Of a stretch of DNA of 64,000 nucleotides, positions 31,403-44,200 are shown in pieces; positions within the stretch are counted from its first letter, which is position 1, and every line of letters begins with the position of its first letter. A model generated the notes under the pieces. That model searched no databases, was not told the origin of the DNA, and saw nothing but the letters and a program-made list of their open reading frames with translations. The translations under genes were made by a program, and so were the position numbers. This DNA comes from Ascaphus truei (taxonomy: Eukaryota; Chordata; Amphibia; Anura; Ascaphidae), in NCBI GenBank assembly GCA_036426205.1, contig CM071568.1, positions 214,067,245 to 214,131,244 on the forward strand. Reading direction: 5' to 3'.

Positions 31403-31921
31403 GTAAGTCAAGCTACATCTGTATATGGTTATTAACAGAAGAAACAGGAAAAATAATTTAATGGGTTTGAAAGCAAACAAAAGTCTGTGTCTGGGAAGAA
31501 ATTAAAATGGGAGCAGGCCGGACATATTGTAAGAACAAAAAACACCCATCGTTGTACCAGAAGGAGCTTGACTGAATTCCAAAAGATATCAAAAGATCAA
31601 AAGTATGTTGAGAGGATGAAATAAAAGACAATTGTTAGAGCAACATGGAGAAGAGAGGCTTGCAGCAACGGTAGTACCTGGAAGATCATTAGGGAAGCTT
31701 TCATTCAGCAGTGGATTGACAAGTGCTAAAGATCATGATGATGATTATATATGATTTTGAAGAGCTTGAATTAAATTCAAATACCATTGTCAACTCTCCC
31801 TGACCAAGTCACTCTATGGCCACAGGCACTAAAACTAGATTGTAAGCTTTGTGGGGAAGAGACTCATTATGCCTGCAAAATTCTATTTTAAGTCTATAAC
31901 AAAAATAATAATGAGATGGTA

Positions 31922-32271
31922 CAGATACAGCGGCTGTTATTCGAACAAATCATGGTGCCGTTTACGTGTGTGCTGCTGTACTCCACGCGGCATTAATGCC
32001 GCCAATTGCCCCAAGCACTCGTGTTTATCGCGGTTGCTTTGTTTGAATTTCATGGATTGTGTGCATTTAAATGCAATGAAAGGAATGAATTGTAATGTGT
32101 ACAGTACTGTGCTACTGTGTCAATTTCAGGTGTTTAAAAGCCAGAACACAAAAATGCAATTTTCTGCACTCGCGTCTAAAGGCGGTATGGTTGGAAGAAA
32201 TTACGCGCCATCACATGGGTATTCCGAGGTATAAACCGTGTGAAGTGTTTCAATAATGGCTGCTGCATCTG
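31922..32271. mobile_element. CAGATGCAGCGG-family MITE, copy E1
   Basis: Ends CAGATACAGCGGCTGTTATT and the inverse of CAGATGCAGCAGCCATTATT. TA precedes the left end, while the right flank has decayed to TG. The interior matches E2 (reversed) and E3. It has no transposase and looks Tc1/mariner-like by CAG ends and TA. Confidence 0.65.
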
Positions 32272-32293
32272 TGTATATATGTGTGTGTGTGTG

Positions 32294-32879
32294 TGTAGGC
32301 ATGCCTGGTTTTGGCTACTACTCTGCCCTCCCTGTCATGCAAGCCCTGGTAACAGTGAGGGCAGTGGCAGGACCAATCATGAGTTTTCTCCACAGAGGCA
32401 GCTCCCTTGAGTGACAGGGGAGGAGGTGGGACAAGGTCTGTGTTCTGCCCAATCCTGGGTTCAGACCTTGTACCTTCCTCAAACTGTACTTAAGGGGCTG
32501 CACCACTAAATTTAGACAGTTGTCTCTACCATTGAGAGAGACAGGTAACACACAGGGTTGCCTGCGCATTGGCATCCTTTGTTCCTCTTCCCCTTGAGGG
32601 AGAGTGAGTGATTACCATTCCCCTGGCCCTGCTAGAGGGTAAGGGAAGAGTAAGGACTGGCTCTGGAGGCCTCAAGCCCCAGAGTTGGATGTCCAGGGAC
32701 CATCCGGAGGTTGGAGGGCTGTTTTTAGCTGTATTGGGCAGAAGCCTGTGACACTGTGTATGCAGAGAAATAAACTGTTTCCAGTTAACTATAACTCCTG
32801 CCTGATGTGCAATCTTTCTGGGGGGGAGTGGAGTACGTTTCTTCTGTAGAATATTGCCTCCACACTTCTGGAGCCTACA
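32294..32879 (+). repeat. Probable 5' LTR with short leader
   Basis: Starts TGTAGGC and ends GCCTACA (inverted TG..CA ends), preceded by a (TG)n run. AATAAA near 32770 could be the LTR poly(A) signal. Just inside the right end (32884 on), TGGAGGTGCTGTATCACCAG is in primer-binding-site position and resembles the corresponding site of the element at 8650. About 120 bp of leader may follow before the copy is truncated. No partner LTR is present. Confidence 0.45.
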
Positions 32880-32999
32880 GCAGATGGAGGTGCTGTATCA
32901 CCAGAGATAAATGTCGGGTATGTACCCCAGAATCCTGTCCAGACGTCTCCACAATCATCGGCGGACCACTCAGCACTCAGTTGCCTTGGTAATGCTCCT

Positions 33000-35730
33000 T
33001 TTTCTTAGTGAGTTAAGCTGTACCTTCCTGCCCCTGCTGGTTGGCACAGCCTGACTTTATTTCCTGTTTGTCCAGGCAAGCATGCTCTCTCTTTCAGCCA
33101 GCAACCATCTTGGAGCAATTACCTTACTCATCTCCTCTGGTAAAGCTATTGTAATTTACCCATCCCTGATACTAAGCCATGCTATTTACCTAGCATTATC
33201 CCACTTGCCATCTTAGCCCCCTTCCCCCTCCATTGCTCCCATGCCCACGTGTTTTCCTTCAGTACTTTTTCCCATTTGTATTGTTGTTGCCCAATAAACA
33301 CTTCAGCAAATAAGAAGATTTCTCTTGCTTGACATATGGGATTGAGTTAAGCTACCTGTTTCTACTAACTTGCTACAGTGAGCTTGGGACAGAACAACTC
33401 GTGGGTTAGACTGTTTTTCTTTAGATTTTTTGGACCGATCAATTGTGGTACTACACATTTTTTACTACTTTTTCTATTAGAGGTTGAGACTTCCTACTTT
33501 ATGTGGATAGCTTTACAATTTCTCGTGTCTTTGATGTTACGTTTATAGAAGATGTAAGCATGGACTTTGTTTTTAAGAATATGTGATGTGTATAATAAAT
33601 TGACATAGTATATTTTGGTATGTTGTACTGCTCTGATTGGGTTCATTTTCTATTGTGATTAATTTATATAAAACCCCAATATATATCTTGCCAGCAGACC
33701 AGCACAGGTACAAATGTTGTGTGGATTTATTAAAAATTGAAAGACACCATCTTATAAACCCTTCTCCTTTGTCCAAAACAGCACAAAACCGTAATTAATG
33801 ACATCATACCCCTCCAATAAAGATCACAAATAAAGCAATAAATGACATGGTGAAATCAAAACAAGTGGGGTGTCAAAAAAAAAAGATGAAGTCCTAAAGT
33901 GAAACAAATGATAACACCAAGACTGTGAACCGAATACCTGCAGAAAGAGACATGAAATTGTATTTTTAAAAATGATATAAATCAGTTGTAAGCAACATGA
34001 TATACTTCATGTTGTGCACAGGCAGCAGGGATGTTGCAGCTGTGGGTAGGAGATCCTCCCCACCCCCTCTGCAAATACTTAATGCCAGCTTGCTGATGAA
34101 TGCTATCCTGCTCCTCTTCTTACTGGGAACTGGTGATTAGCACAGTAGTGGAGAGGGACAGTATTTATTACATATTTTTTAGCAGCTGAGGAAGCAGGGG
34201 GTGAAGCTACCATCCCTCACAGCAACATATCTGCTCTCTCTGCACTGGGGAGAGAGGAAAAGCAAGGTGCTGGAGGCTGCAGGTGTAGCCCACAATGGCA
34301 AAAATCACAAATACACAAGTATTGTTACAAGGTAAATTAAACCCATTGACTTCCTTTTTTCCATTCTAGAAATTGCACAAGATATAGTACACCTGTATAC
34401 CCAATGACTTAAAACATCACATGGTATCAGGCAAGTATGGAGATGAATACTCCTACGTTTAGGGTGGGACATCCAGAGACATGTAGTCACATGACTCTGA
34501 GATCAACATGTCTCTGTATTATATGATATACTGTAGGATATTTTTGCAGTGACAAGAATATCAAACAATGTGTATTTAAATGTGAAGCAGGGGCCCTGAT
34601 CAATGGACACCTCAGATCTTTTTTCAGTAAAGTTTGCAAATTAAACACTCATTGCATGTAGACATGGACATTTTTTGCCCCATTTTTGCTGCCACATGAC
34701 TGTTAAAATAAACGTGTAAAAAAACAAACACTTAACATGTTCTGTGTTAATATGACATGCCAAAAATATATTTGATTTGGAAGTGAGTCTATGGAGCTCT
34801 TTCTATCTTGACAGCTTAATTATGTTGTTGGGGTATTTATGGGTCTTTCAAATAAAAGTCTCCATTCTGTAAAACTGCAAAATAGCATGAAACGATTCAA
34901 CAACATCAACAGCAGGGAAACTTATAAATGTCTCCTTTATAGTCTCCACTTTGCTTTGCTTTTTGTCTACCTCCCACCACCCAGTAACAACCTCAACTTG
35001 CACTTTTTCTTCTATACAGTATAAACAACTCATATTTTGTTTCCTAATCGCAGAACAGAGCACTCTCCATTAATAGATGTAGATGTGTGGTTATTATACT
35101 GTATGGTTGCAACTAGTAAAATGGTGCTTTACAAAGGCAAGCAAAAATATCAACAATTTCCCTTGACTTTTAATATGCAGATATTTTCTCGTCATCTTAT
35201 TTTCTTGATTGATTCAGGCTTTCTATGGTGTAGGCCTTTCTTTTGTTAACTTGTCAGGGATATTAAATATGTATGAAGATATAGTTTTAAAGTTATGTGC
35301 ATCAAAAGCTCTGTCCCAAATTGAACATTTTCTAAAAAATATGAAAGGAAGATCAGAAAAAAACATCTTTGCAATAAATAAAACAATTTAAAAAAAACTT
35401 CAAAACGAATGTCATAATTACCTATTCTCAATTTGTAATAGATTCAGAAATATGCTTAAAGATTTACATTTTTGTAATAGCATACAAGTCAGTAGAAAAG
35501 TTTTTTATATATATTTATTTAAATATCAAAAAAAAGCATACAGTACATTTGTTGAACCAAAAGCACAGTATTGTAATATGTCTGGTTTGGAATAAAATTC
35601 AGTAATGTATTCACTGACCATGAATGCTTAGGGATGGGTAAATCAAAAATTCAAAGTTCACCATCACTCACCATTCTTAGAAATCAGTTCCTCTATAATC
35701 TGGTCAATAGTGAGGAAAAATTGGGTTTCA
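33000..35730. other. No gene seen
   Basis: AT-rich with no recognisable coding or repeat structure apart from short A/T runs. Confidence 0.45.
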
Positions 35731-35734
35731 AGTA

Positions 35735-37205
35735 TGTATTTATGTCTTTATTTATATAGTGCCATTAATGTACGTAGCGCTTCACAGTAGTCATACACAT
35801 GATAATCATATAAATAACAAATAATGCAAATAACAGATCATGGGCATAAGTGCTTCAGGCATAAAGTAACATTTAGGAAGAGGAGTCCCTGCTCCGAAGA
35901 GCTTATTATCGAATTGGTAGGTAAGAAGAATGTACAGAGACAGTAGGAGGACATTCTGGTAAGTGCGTCTGCAGGGGGCAAAGCTTTATGTATTGTGTAT
36001 AGTATTAGCCACGGTGCTACTCATACTGTATGCTTCTTTAATCAAGTGTGTCTTAAAGGTGGATAGAGAGGCTGCTAGTAGGGTATTGAGGGGAAGGGCA
36101 TTCCAGAGGTGCGGGGCACTTAGTGAGAAAGGTTTAAGGCGGGAGAGGGCTTTAGATACAAAGAGGGTAGAGAGAAGACATCCTTGAGCAGAATGCAAGA
36201 GTTGGGATGGTGCATAGCGAGAAATTAGGGCAGAAGAGTGTAAAGCTTTAAAAGTGAGGAGTATTGAGTGTGAGATGCGGGATTTGATAGGAAGCCGGGA
36301 GATTGATTTCAGCAGGGGAGATGCTGAGACAGATTTAGGAAAGAGCAGCGTTTAGGATAGATTGTAGGGGAGACAGGTGAGAGGCAGGAAGGCCAGAGAG
36401 TAGGAGGTTACAGTAATCGAGACGAGAGAGAATGAGGACCTGAGCCAGAGTTTTAGCAGTCGAGCAACAGAGGAAAGGGCGTATTTTTGTAATATTGCAG
36501 AGGAAAAAGCATCAGGTTTTAGATACATTTTGAATGTGAGAGGAGAATATGATAGAGGAGTCGAGTGTGACCCCTAGACAGCATGCTTGGGCTACTGGGT
36601 GAATGATAGTAATTCCAACAGTAATGTGGAAAGAGGTAGTAGGGCCAGGTTTGAGAGGAAATATGAGGAGGTCTGTTTTTGCCCTGTTTAAGTCGGCGCA
36701 GGGCCAACCAGGATGATATCACAGAGAGACATTCAGAAACTTTGGTCTATATAGCAGGTGTAATGTCAGGGGTTGAAAAGTAAATTTGTGTGTTGTCAGC
36801 ATAGAGGTGATATTTAAACCCAAGAGATGTGATTAGGCCACTTAGAGAATGTGTGTACAGAGAAAAGAGAATAGGTCCCAGGACAGAGCCCTGGGGTACC
36901 CCCACAGAGAGATCGATAGAGGAGGAGGTGTTAGCAGAAGAGACACAATGTACGATGGGAGAGGTAAGAGGAGATCCAGAATAGAGCTTTGTTACAAATA
37001 CCAAGAGTATGGAGAATGCGACGGAGAAGTGGGTTGTCCACGATATCAAATGCTGCAGAGAGGTTGAGTAATATGAGCAGAGTGTAATGACCTCTATCTT
37101 TGGCAGCATGGAGGTCATTAGTTATTTTAGTGAGGGCTGTTTCAGTCGAGTGAGCAGTGCGGAAGCCAGATTGTAGAGGGTCTAGGAGGGAATAGGTGTT
37201 GAGAA
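35735..37205 (-). pseudogene. 5'-truncated L2-like LINE, RT half and 3' tail
   Basis: Minus-strand frames, joined across several frameshifts, give the LINE RT motifs in order. These are [30 protein letters not shown] (motif A), [20 protein letters not shown] (motif B) and [13 protein letters not shown] (motif C, with YADD changed to YADN). A C-terminal region follows (SAPHLWNALPLNTLL ... FKTHLIKEAY). The 3' UTR carries the GAGTCCCTGCTCCGAAGAGC and TATTTATATAGTGCC blocks found at 27943 and 60298. The endonuclease and the start of the ORF are missing beyond 37205. Clade assignment to L2 or a close relative is from motif style. The YADN change alone would inactivate it. Confidence 0.7.
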
Positions 37206-38640
37206 AATCATCATTCTTTATCTTTCTTTAAGCAACGACAAAAATAAACGATTTGTATGTGCAGGAGTCCAGCATATGTTCGTCAGGGCCTGAACAAAAT
37301 ATCAGGTTGGAAAAGTATATGCTGTCAATATTCGGTTAGTGTGGTCTCAGTCATTTTTAGTTTGCAGCATTTACATTTTAAGTGGTAAGTGGAAAAAAAA
37401 GTTTTTTTAAATGGCAGAGTTTCCATAGAAACAGAAAATTACTGTGGAAGAATGGTTTATGGTAAATTGCTTGATACATTCTATGATTCCAGGTACTGCT
37501 TTAACTATATCCTTGTATAAAAGGAGAAACTTGTCCTTAACCATAATAGAGTTAACGAGGGCTATAGTGGTTAGACAATTTGTTATGAGGGCTATGTGTA
37601 TTTATACCAAGCTCAATTTAAGAGGAATATCTGCAAATAATTTCAGATACTCTTTGCTTAATATTTACCGCATTTCCAAAGTCAATGTCATGCATTTTAT
37701 TCATTTGTTTTTAAAAAGTGTATACATTTAGGAAATCAATCTGATAATTTCAGGTTCTATTTGCATTCTTGAGTTTGGGGATTTTTTTTTTTTTAAATAA
37801 GTGATTTAAAAAAAAAATAAAAAAAAAAAGATCTATATTGACCACTTTTGCAATGTAATTATTTTTGCTTCTGTGTCCAAGGGAGCATGCTCATTCCTGC
37901 TGACAGAAACGCAAACCTGAGCTGTCGTGCATGTAATACTGTGCCACAGGCATGATTTGAGAAAAAGGACGATAAAAATTACTACTCCCTGCCTGTCACC
38001 TCCAATTTCCCTTTCCCTTTCTTACTGCTGATGAATTAATGTTTTTTTTTTTAAATGTAAGATTTACATAGCAATATAAATTACACAGCATGGGGAAAAA
38101 ATAAAAATAAAAGGGGGGTCAATCTTTTTTTAACTTTGGTAAATTTAAGTATGAGGAGAAAAGTCATTGATGTATATAATTTTTGTTATGCCTTGAGACA
38201 TTTGAATTATGCACAGTAGATGTTACAGTTCTATTGTTATAAAATATATTCTCAATCTTAAAATGAAAGGAAACATCGAAATCCTAAATTAACAGATAAA
38301 GGATGCACCATATATTCATTTTGCTATTAATGTTTGTAAAATGTGATAATATGCAAATAGTGATACATTTATTATGGAAAGGGAAATAAATAACAGCATA
38401 GGACAATAACACATGTGTATATTAGTATTAAGTGATCCATGCCATAACTGGCAGCCAATTAATTTAACAGTATGAATGTTGAAAGTATATATTCCACCAA
38501 AACGTTGTGCATTTTATATGAATTCTGCTAAATAAAAGTTTGAAAGATTCAGCTAATGATTGAACAGTGTGGCAAATAAAAGGACAAGAGGGGAGCAATA
38601 CATAGGAACATATGATCCTTTTTTAGTATTCAATCTTTAA
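37206..38640. other. No gene seen
   Basis: AT-rich, with A and T runs (37780-37830, 38041-38054). No recognisable feature. Confidence 0.45.
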
Positions 38641-38765
38641 AAGGTTGTGTACAAGAATTCAGAACAATCTACATTGGGGCACCTAAACAGTTTGAACTGG
38701 TCTAATTGCTGTGGCTATCTAGGTAAATCAAATTGGCTGCTCCCAGATTTACAGATACAAATTAA

Positions 38766-38935
38766 CACAAAAAAGTTATGGCAAGTAAAAAGTGACCAAA
38801 AAAACCTCCAGTGTACAGAAAACAAAAATACTACTTGTGAGCAATCACGTCTCAGATAGGTCTGCAAAATGGCGAAAGGCAGACATGAATGTGCTCACAA
38901 TGGTATTTTCATTTGCAGATGCAAGTAAACACAGA
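38766..38935. repeat. Dispersed repeat copy (AGTTATGGCAAGTAAAAAGT)
   Basis: Shares AGTTATGG..AGTAAAAAGT with 7205-7280, and shares AATGTGCTCACAA (here GAATGTGCTCACAATGG) with 61840 and 62240, where the family lies reversed. Likely a medium-length non-coding repeat of unknown class. Confidence 0.4.
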
Positions 38936-39451
38936 AAAAAAGTGCATTCCATTTTTAAGAATGTCCTGAGACACAGTATAAAGAGAAATAATAATCAACA
39001 ATAGTTAACAAGTAGAATTAAATATGTTTTAATAATGTTGATTTTCAGAGAACCAGTTTTTGAGGGAACCTGAGAGTCTAAGCAAAATAGGTAAATCTTC
39101 CAGAAGAGAGATATAACATGAAACTAAAGACTAGAATACATTTTCTATAGAAAGTCAAGCTGGGAACAATAAAGTGCTATTTTTTTGATCTATTGAATAA
39201 GCAGCACAACAACTAACTGGGTTACTTATCAATGAAGTTTGGGAAGAGTAAAGGTGCGATCCTGATACACTACTTAAAAACAACATTTTGTAAAGAATGT
39301 AACAATTGTCTTCCTTAAACAAATGTACTTTAACTATGTGCAATGCCTTCTGGAAAATGAATTGTTTTGCTAAGTCATTTAGGGTGGATTTTGTTTTGCA
39401 GATTTTGGGTTTGTATGATGCTACAGAATTGGCTTTAGGAAATTTCACCTA

Positions 39452-39784
39452 CAGATGCAGCGGCCGTTATTCGAACATATCACACGTTGTATACCTCGGA
39501 ATACCCATGTCATGGCGCGTCATTACGCATGTTGACTCGTTTTTATTGAGTGCAGAAAATGGCATTTTAGTGTTCTGATTTTTAAACACCTGCAAATTGA
39601 CACAGTACTGTACTGTACACATTACCATTCATTCATTTCTGCCACGGGAATGCAAAGAATTCTACCTGAAGAAATCGGGATCCATGAAATTCAGACAAAT
39701 CAATCACGTGATTGGCCGCGTGGAGTACAGCAGCGCACACGAAAACGGCTCTGTGATATGTTCGAATAACGGCCGCTGCATCTG
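39452..39784. mobile_element. CAGATGCAGCGG-family MITE, copy E2 (best preserved)
   Basis: TA flanks on both sides and inverted ends CAGATGCAGCGGCCGTTATT that match perfectly over about 27 bp (through CGAACATATCA). The interior is the reverse of E1 and E3. The quality of the ends suggests the youngest of the three copies. Confidence 0.75.
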
Positions 39785-39786
39785 TA

Positions 39787-41145
39787 CATTCTCAGTCTGG
39801 GAGAAATAACTACATTTGTCCCTCTTCCAATGGTGAGTATGTGAGAGGTGGTATCTAAAGGTGTGCGTATATGAGAGGTAAGAGGAAAGGAGGCAAAGTG
39901 AGAGTGGGCACAGGTATCTTTAAAAACAACAGGGAAACAGGCACAATGGATAATGTGCCAACTGGGACCTCATTTTAACTTTAGAAGTTGGGTTAAATGT
40001 CTGCTTGAGGTCCATTTTCTCCCTGATAATGACATACAAAAATGGCATAGGCTGAAAGTGTGATGACAAACTCACCTGCAGCAGTCAGGATGTTAATAAA
40101 ATCCTATAAAATGCACTACCAGTGTAATCTACTTTGTGATTCTAATGCAGTAAAAACGGTATTCTCTTTGCATTCCTTTCTTGTCTTGTGTTTTATTTTC
40201 TCTTTTATCCTAGCAGCATGTATCTGTCCATTTAATAGGTTAAATAACCTTGCTAGCATACTGTATAAACGCAAATTATTTCACCTAAGGCAGAGAATGG
40301 AATAAAAACATGAGCTTTACAAAGGGCAGCTTTAAGAATGATGTGAAATGGAAATGGCTTGTTTTAATCTCTGTTTTACGTTTGATATTTATGTCATGAC
40401 TACTGTATAATAGGCTGTAAAAAGGAACAAAATGTATTACATTGTATATATATTTTTTAAAAGGCATCACAAAAGAATTAGCACTGTGGTAGTATTACTT
40501 TTTCCAGGGCTTAAAGATGTAAAAACATTACCAAATACACTTTGTCACTTCCATTCACAGTAACAAATTTAGTTGCTACTTCATTTTTTTTTATTAAGCA
40601 TTCAGTAATGCATATTTACTATATAATATGTTAGAGCTGGAGCTGAAAAGTGAAAGAACATTAAGCGATAGTAATTGCCCTTTTCTACCCTACTTAAAAG
40701 AGACTCTATTGGCTGTATGGCAACAGTCAATTTTAAGCAACATGAATATAATAAAATGTGTGTATACAAAACTGCATTAAATTAGATGATTTTAAACCAA
40801 AAACAAATGCAAAAGTTTAGATCATCTACAAACACTTCCATTGATGGCATGAATAAAAATATAAAATCAACTTTTCTCAGCCACCAAAGGATATCCGAAT
40901 CTAAAGACAGTGACTATCCCATAACAATTATCACTTGTCTATAGATGTATTGCACAATTGTAAACATGGTTTAGAATGTTTAAAACCAAAGCATAACCCA
41001 TGACACCTGTATTCATTAAACTTCTATCAAGTAAGGGAAGGGGAGAGAGAACGGGGAAGGGAAAAGGGGAGGGAGCAACTCTCGCTTCAGCCTAAAAAAA
41101 AAATGATTAATGGTAAAACATAAAGGTGCAAAGGGAATAAGGGAT
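39787..41145. other. No gene seen
   Basis: AT-rich spacer. A purine-rich stretch (GGGGAGAGAGAACGGGGAAG) lies near 41040. No gene is recognised. Confidence 0.45.
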
Positions 41146-41219
41146 AAGTAATGAAAACTAAAGAAAGCAAACCATATTGTGAGCATTCGATATGTTGCGG
41201 ATGATATGATTATTTAATT

Positions 41220-41235
41220 AAGATACATTTTAATG
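41220..41235. repeat. L1 target-site duplication, left copy
   Basis: AAGATACATTTTAATG, repeated exactly at 47064-47079, bounds the L1 insertion inside PLE C. Confidence 0.85.
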
Positions 41236-44200
41236 GCTTTCGCGCGCTTGGGGCGTGACGTCACCATCAAGCGCCCTCTCATCGCGAGATCTCAGACGCC
41301 CCTGGATGACGTCAGGAGGGACTCCGATGAGGAAGACAGGCACTTTGCAGCCACCGCATCGGAGCAGAGCTGGAGGGGAGATGAGACAGCAACATCTCTT
41401 CCTCCAAACACCCAAGACTCCCTGAGTGACACAGACACAGTCACAAACATTTTCCCCATCCCACCCAATAAAAAATAAAAATAAAAAAAAAACCTCCCCA
41501 ACAGTAGCCAACCACAAACCAATAAAGAGATCTGGATAAGTCTAGATAAATTTAACCAATTGCAAGGGTTTAGCCCTTACATAATTAATATAAGCTCTTT
41601 AGTTTAAAATTAAGCTGTTTATTTATTTATTTATAAATCTATGTATAGGTTACACATGTTTGGGGTTAAGTGTTTTAGGTTATACAATATATACGTTATA
41701 TGTTTGTTATATAATAAGGGTTGAATGAAATAGGATATAGGATGTTAAGTATAGGTTATATGATGAGTTTTTTGGGATATAAGATATACTGTATATGATA
41801 TATGTTGCCAGGTACTTGATATCTTATACCTAAACGTTTTTGAGGTACTATAGACACATCGCAGAAAGTTAGTAGAGATGCTAGTTAGGGTATTCAGGTT
41901 AGTTAGATTAGGATAGACAAAAGCTAGAGATATGTCATATACGTTAGATATAGGTTATGCAAATTTGTTATACGGGTTATATAGGCTACGTACATATAGG
42001 TTATGTGATATAGGACGTATATAATTTATACTACATGAAAGTTATATAGTTGTTAAGAAAGTTTATTAGGTTAGGTTAGTTAGGTTAAATAAGTTAATTA
42101 TGCGAGGTGAACAAACAATATACCTCTCAGAAGCATCAACACCCTAATGAGAGGAGTTACTTCAAAGTACATCAGGTATATGAGACAAGACATAAAGAGT
42201 ATATATGTTATGTACATTACAGGTTTTACCTTTATATACATGTTATGTCATCTCAGTTGACTAACATCACTATCGTTGCTATTTTTTTCGTTAAAACTCA
42301 CCAGCAATGGTCATTGATTGTTAATATGTTAATGTCACTGTCTAAAGTTTAGATGTAGTTGACTAGTTACACACTGCTTTGAAAAGTGTCGTAGGGGCTT
42401 CCCTCCTTCGCACATGTGTTCCCTTTTTCGGTCCCCAGATTTGGGGGTCCGTTCCCAAGACCCAGGGTGGTCGTCCTCCCTAACAGGAGATTGGCCCATC
42501 CATAAAATGGACCCCGACGACCCACCCTCTGGGCGCAAGAGCTACTCCCGGGGGCTCCCGGGATACGCTCCTGTCTCCTGCTCTTCCCTTTTTACACTTT
42601 TTCTTTTCGTTTCCTTTTTTCCCCCTGCCCGTTTTAGCCCTTGTGTTGCTTCCCCTGTTTTGTCTACCCTGCCCCATCCTCTCCCTCCCCCTTCCCTCCC
42701 TAGGATGCACGTTAACCGGCTACAACATCAAGCGGACATAGCAAGTATGGACATATCCGGAAAGAACTCCAGGAATAACTTAATGAGTAAGTACGTAGAT
42801 CACTGCACACGTTAACTCTTGTACCATAAAACATGGCGTTAACACTAATCTCACATAATGTAAAGGGCTTTAATAGCCCGATCAAAAGAAAGCTTGCTTT
42901 TACGGATTACAAGAGAAGGCATGCAGAGGTGTTATTCTTACAGGAAACACACTTCAGTAATAATAACTCTCCTAAATTTCTAGACAAGGGCTTTTTCCAA
43001 ATTTACATGGCATCAGCATCAGTCAAAAAAAGAGGTGTTGCCATCTTATTTAGTAACACAACCCCATTTGTTGCCCAGACAATCAAAAAGGACACAGAAG
43101 GTCGTTTTATCATATTAACATGAACAATACATGAGCAGCCCATCACTTTGGCCTCCCTCTACGCCCCCTGTACACAGGAGGCAGCTTTCTTCGAAAGATT
43201 CTTCCGCTTATTAAACTCAGTAGCTAAAGGATATACTATTATAGCAGGAGATTTCAACATTACAATGCAGTCTTCACTAGACAGATCAGTGGGAGGCAAC
43301 TCTGATAATAAAAAAGCTCAAGACACCCTGCGCGGTGCCTTGAAAGATAATCAACTAGTTGATATATGGAGGGAGCTCCACCCCACGACTAGGGATTATA
43401 CTTTCTACTCCCACCCACATACCTCATACAGCAGGATTGATTACCTCTTCGTTTCGTGCCACTTGGTTCCTAAGGTCAAGCATATGCTGATCCATGATAT
43501 TTCATGGTCTGACCATGCACCAAATGAGCTCAGGTGCAACAATATACAGGCCAATCAACCAGGCGCAAACTGGAAACTCAATGAATCTATCCTCGAAATA
43601 CCCGAAATCTGCGATACAATTGGCCAAGAAATAGCTCAATTCTTTGAGATAAACACAGGCTCTGTGGAGTCCCATACAGTTCTATGGGAGGCTCACAAAG
43701 CAACCTTAAGGGGCATATTAATCAATACTACGGCCAAAAGAAAAAGAATAAGAGACTCCAAAATTCGGACGCTCCAATCCAAATTACATTCCCTGTTATC
43801 AAATCACAAGAGCAACCCGGACCCGATCACGACACAGGAACTGAAAGACACAAAAATTGAATTAAATATGTTATTGACTTCCCGGGCAGATAATTCCTTA
43901 TGTTGGTCTAAGAGGAAGTTTTATGAAAAAGCAAACAGGCCGGATACGATGTTAGCTCGAGCACTAAAGGATAGGCAATCTAAGTTTAATATCCAAGCTA
44001 TACGCTTAAAATCGGGTACATTCACGGCCAACCCTAAAAAGATAGTAGAAGAATTTGGTTCATTCTATGGTTCCCTATACGATGGAAAGAAAGTGGCACA
44101 TAATAACAACACGAGCAGAGCACTAAGAGATTTCTTAGCCAGCTCAAAACTGGAGAGATTGACAGAGCTAGACAGAGAAGCTATGGGCGCTGACTTCACA

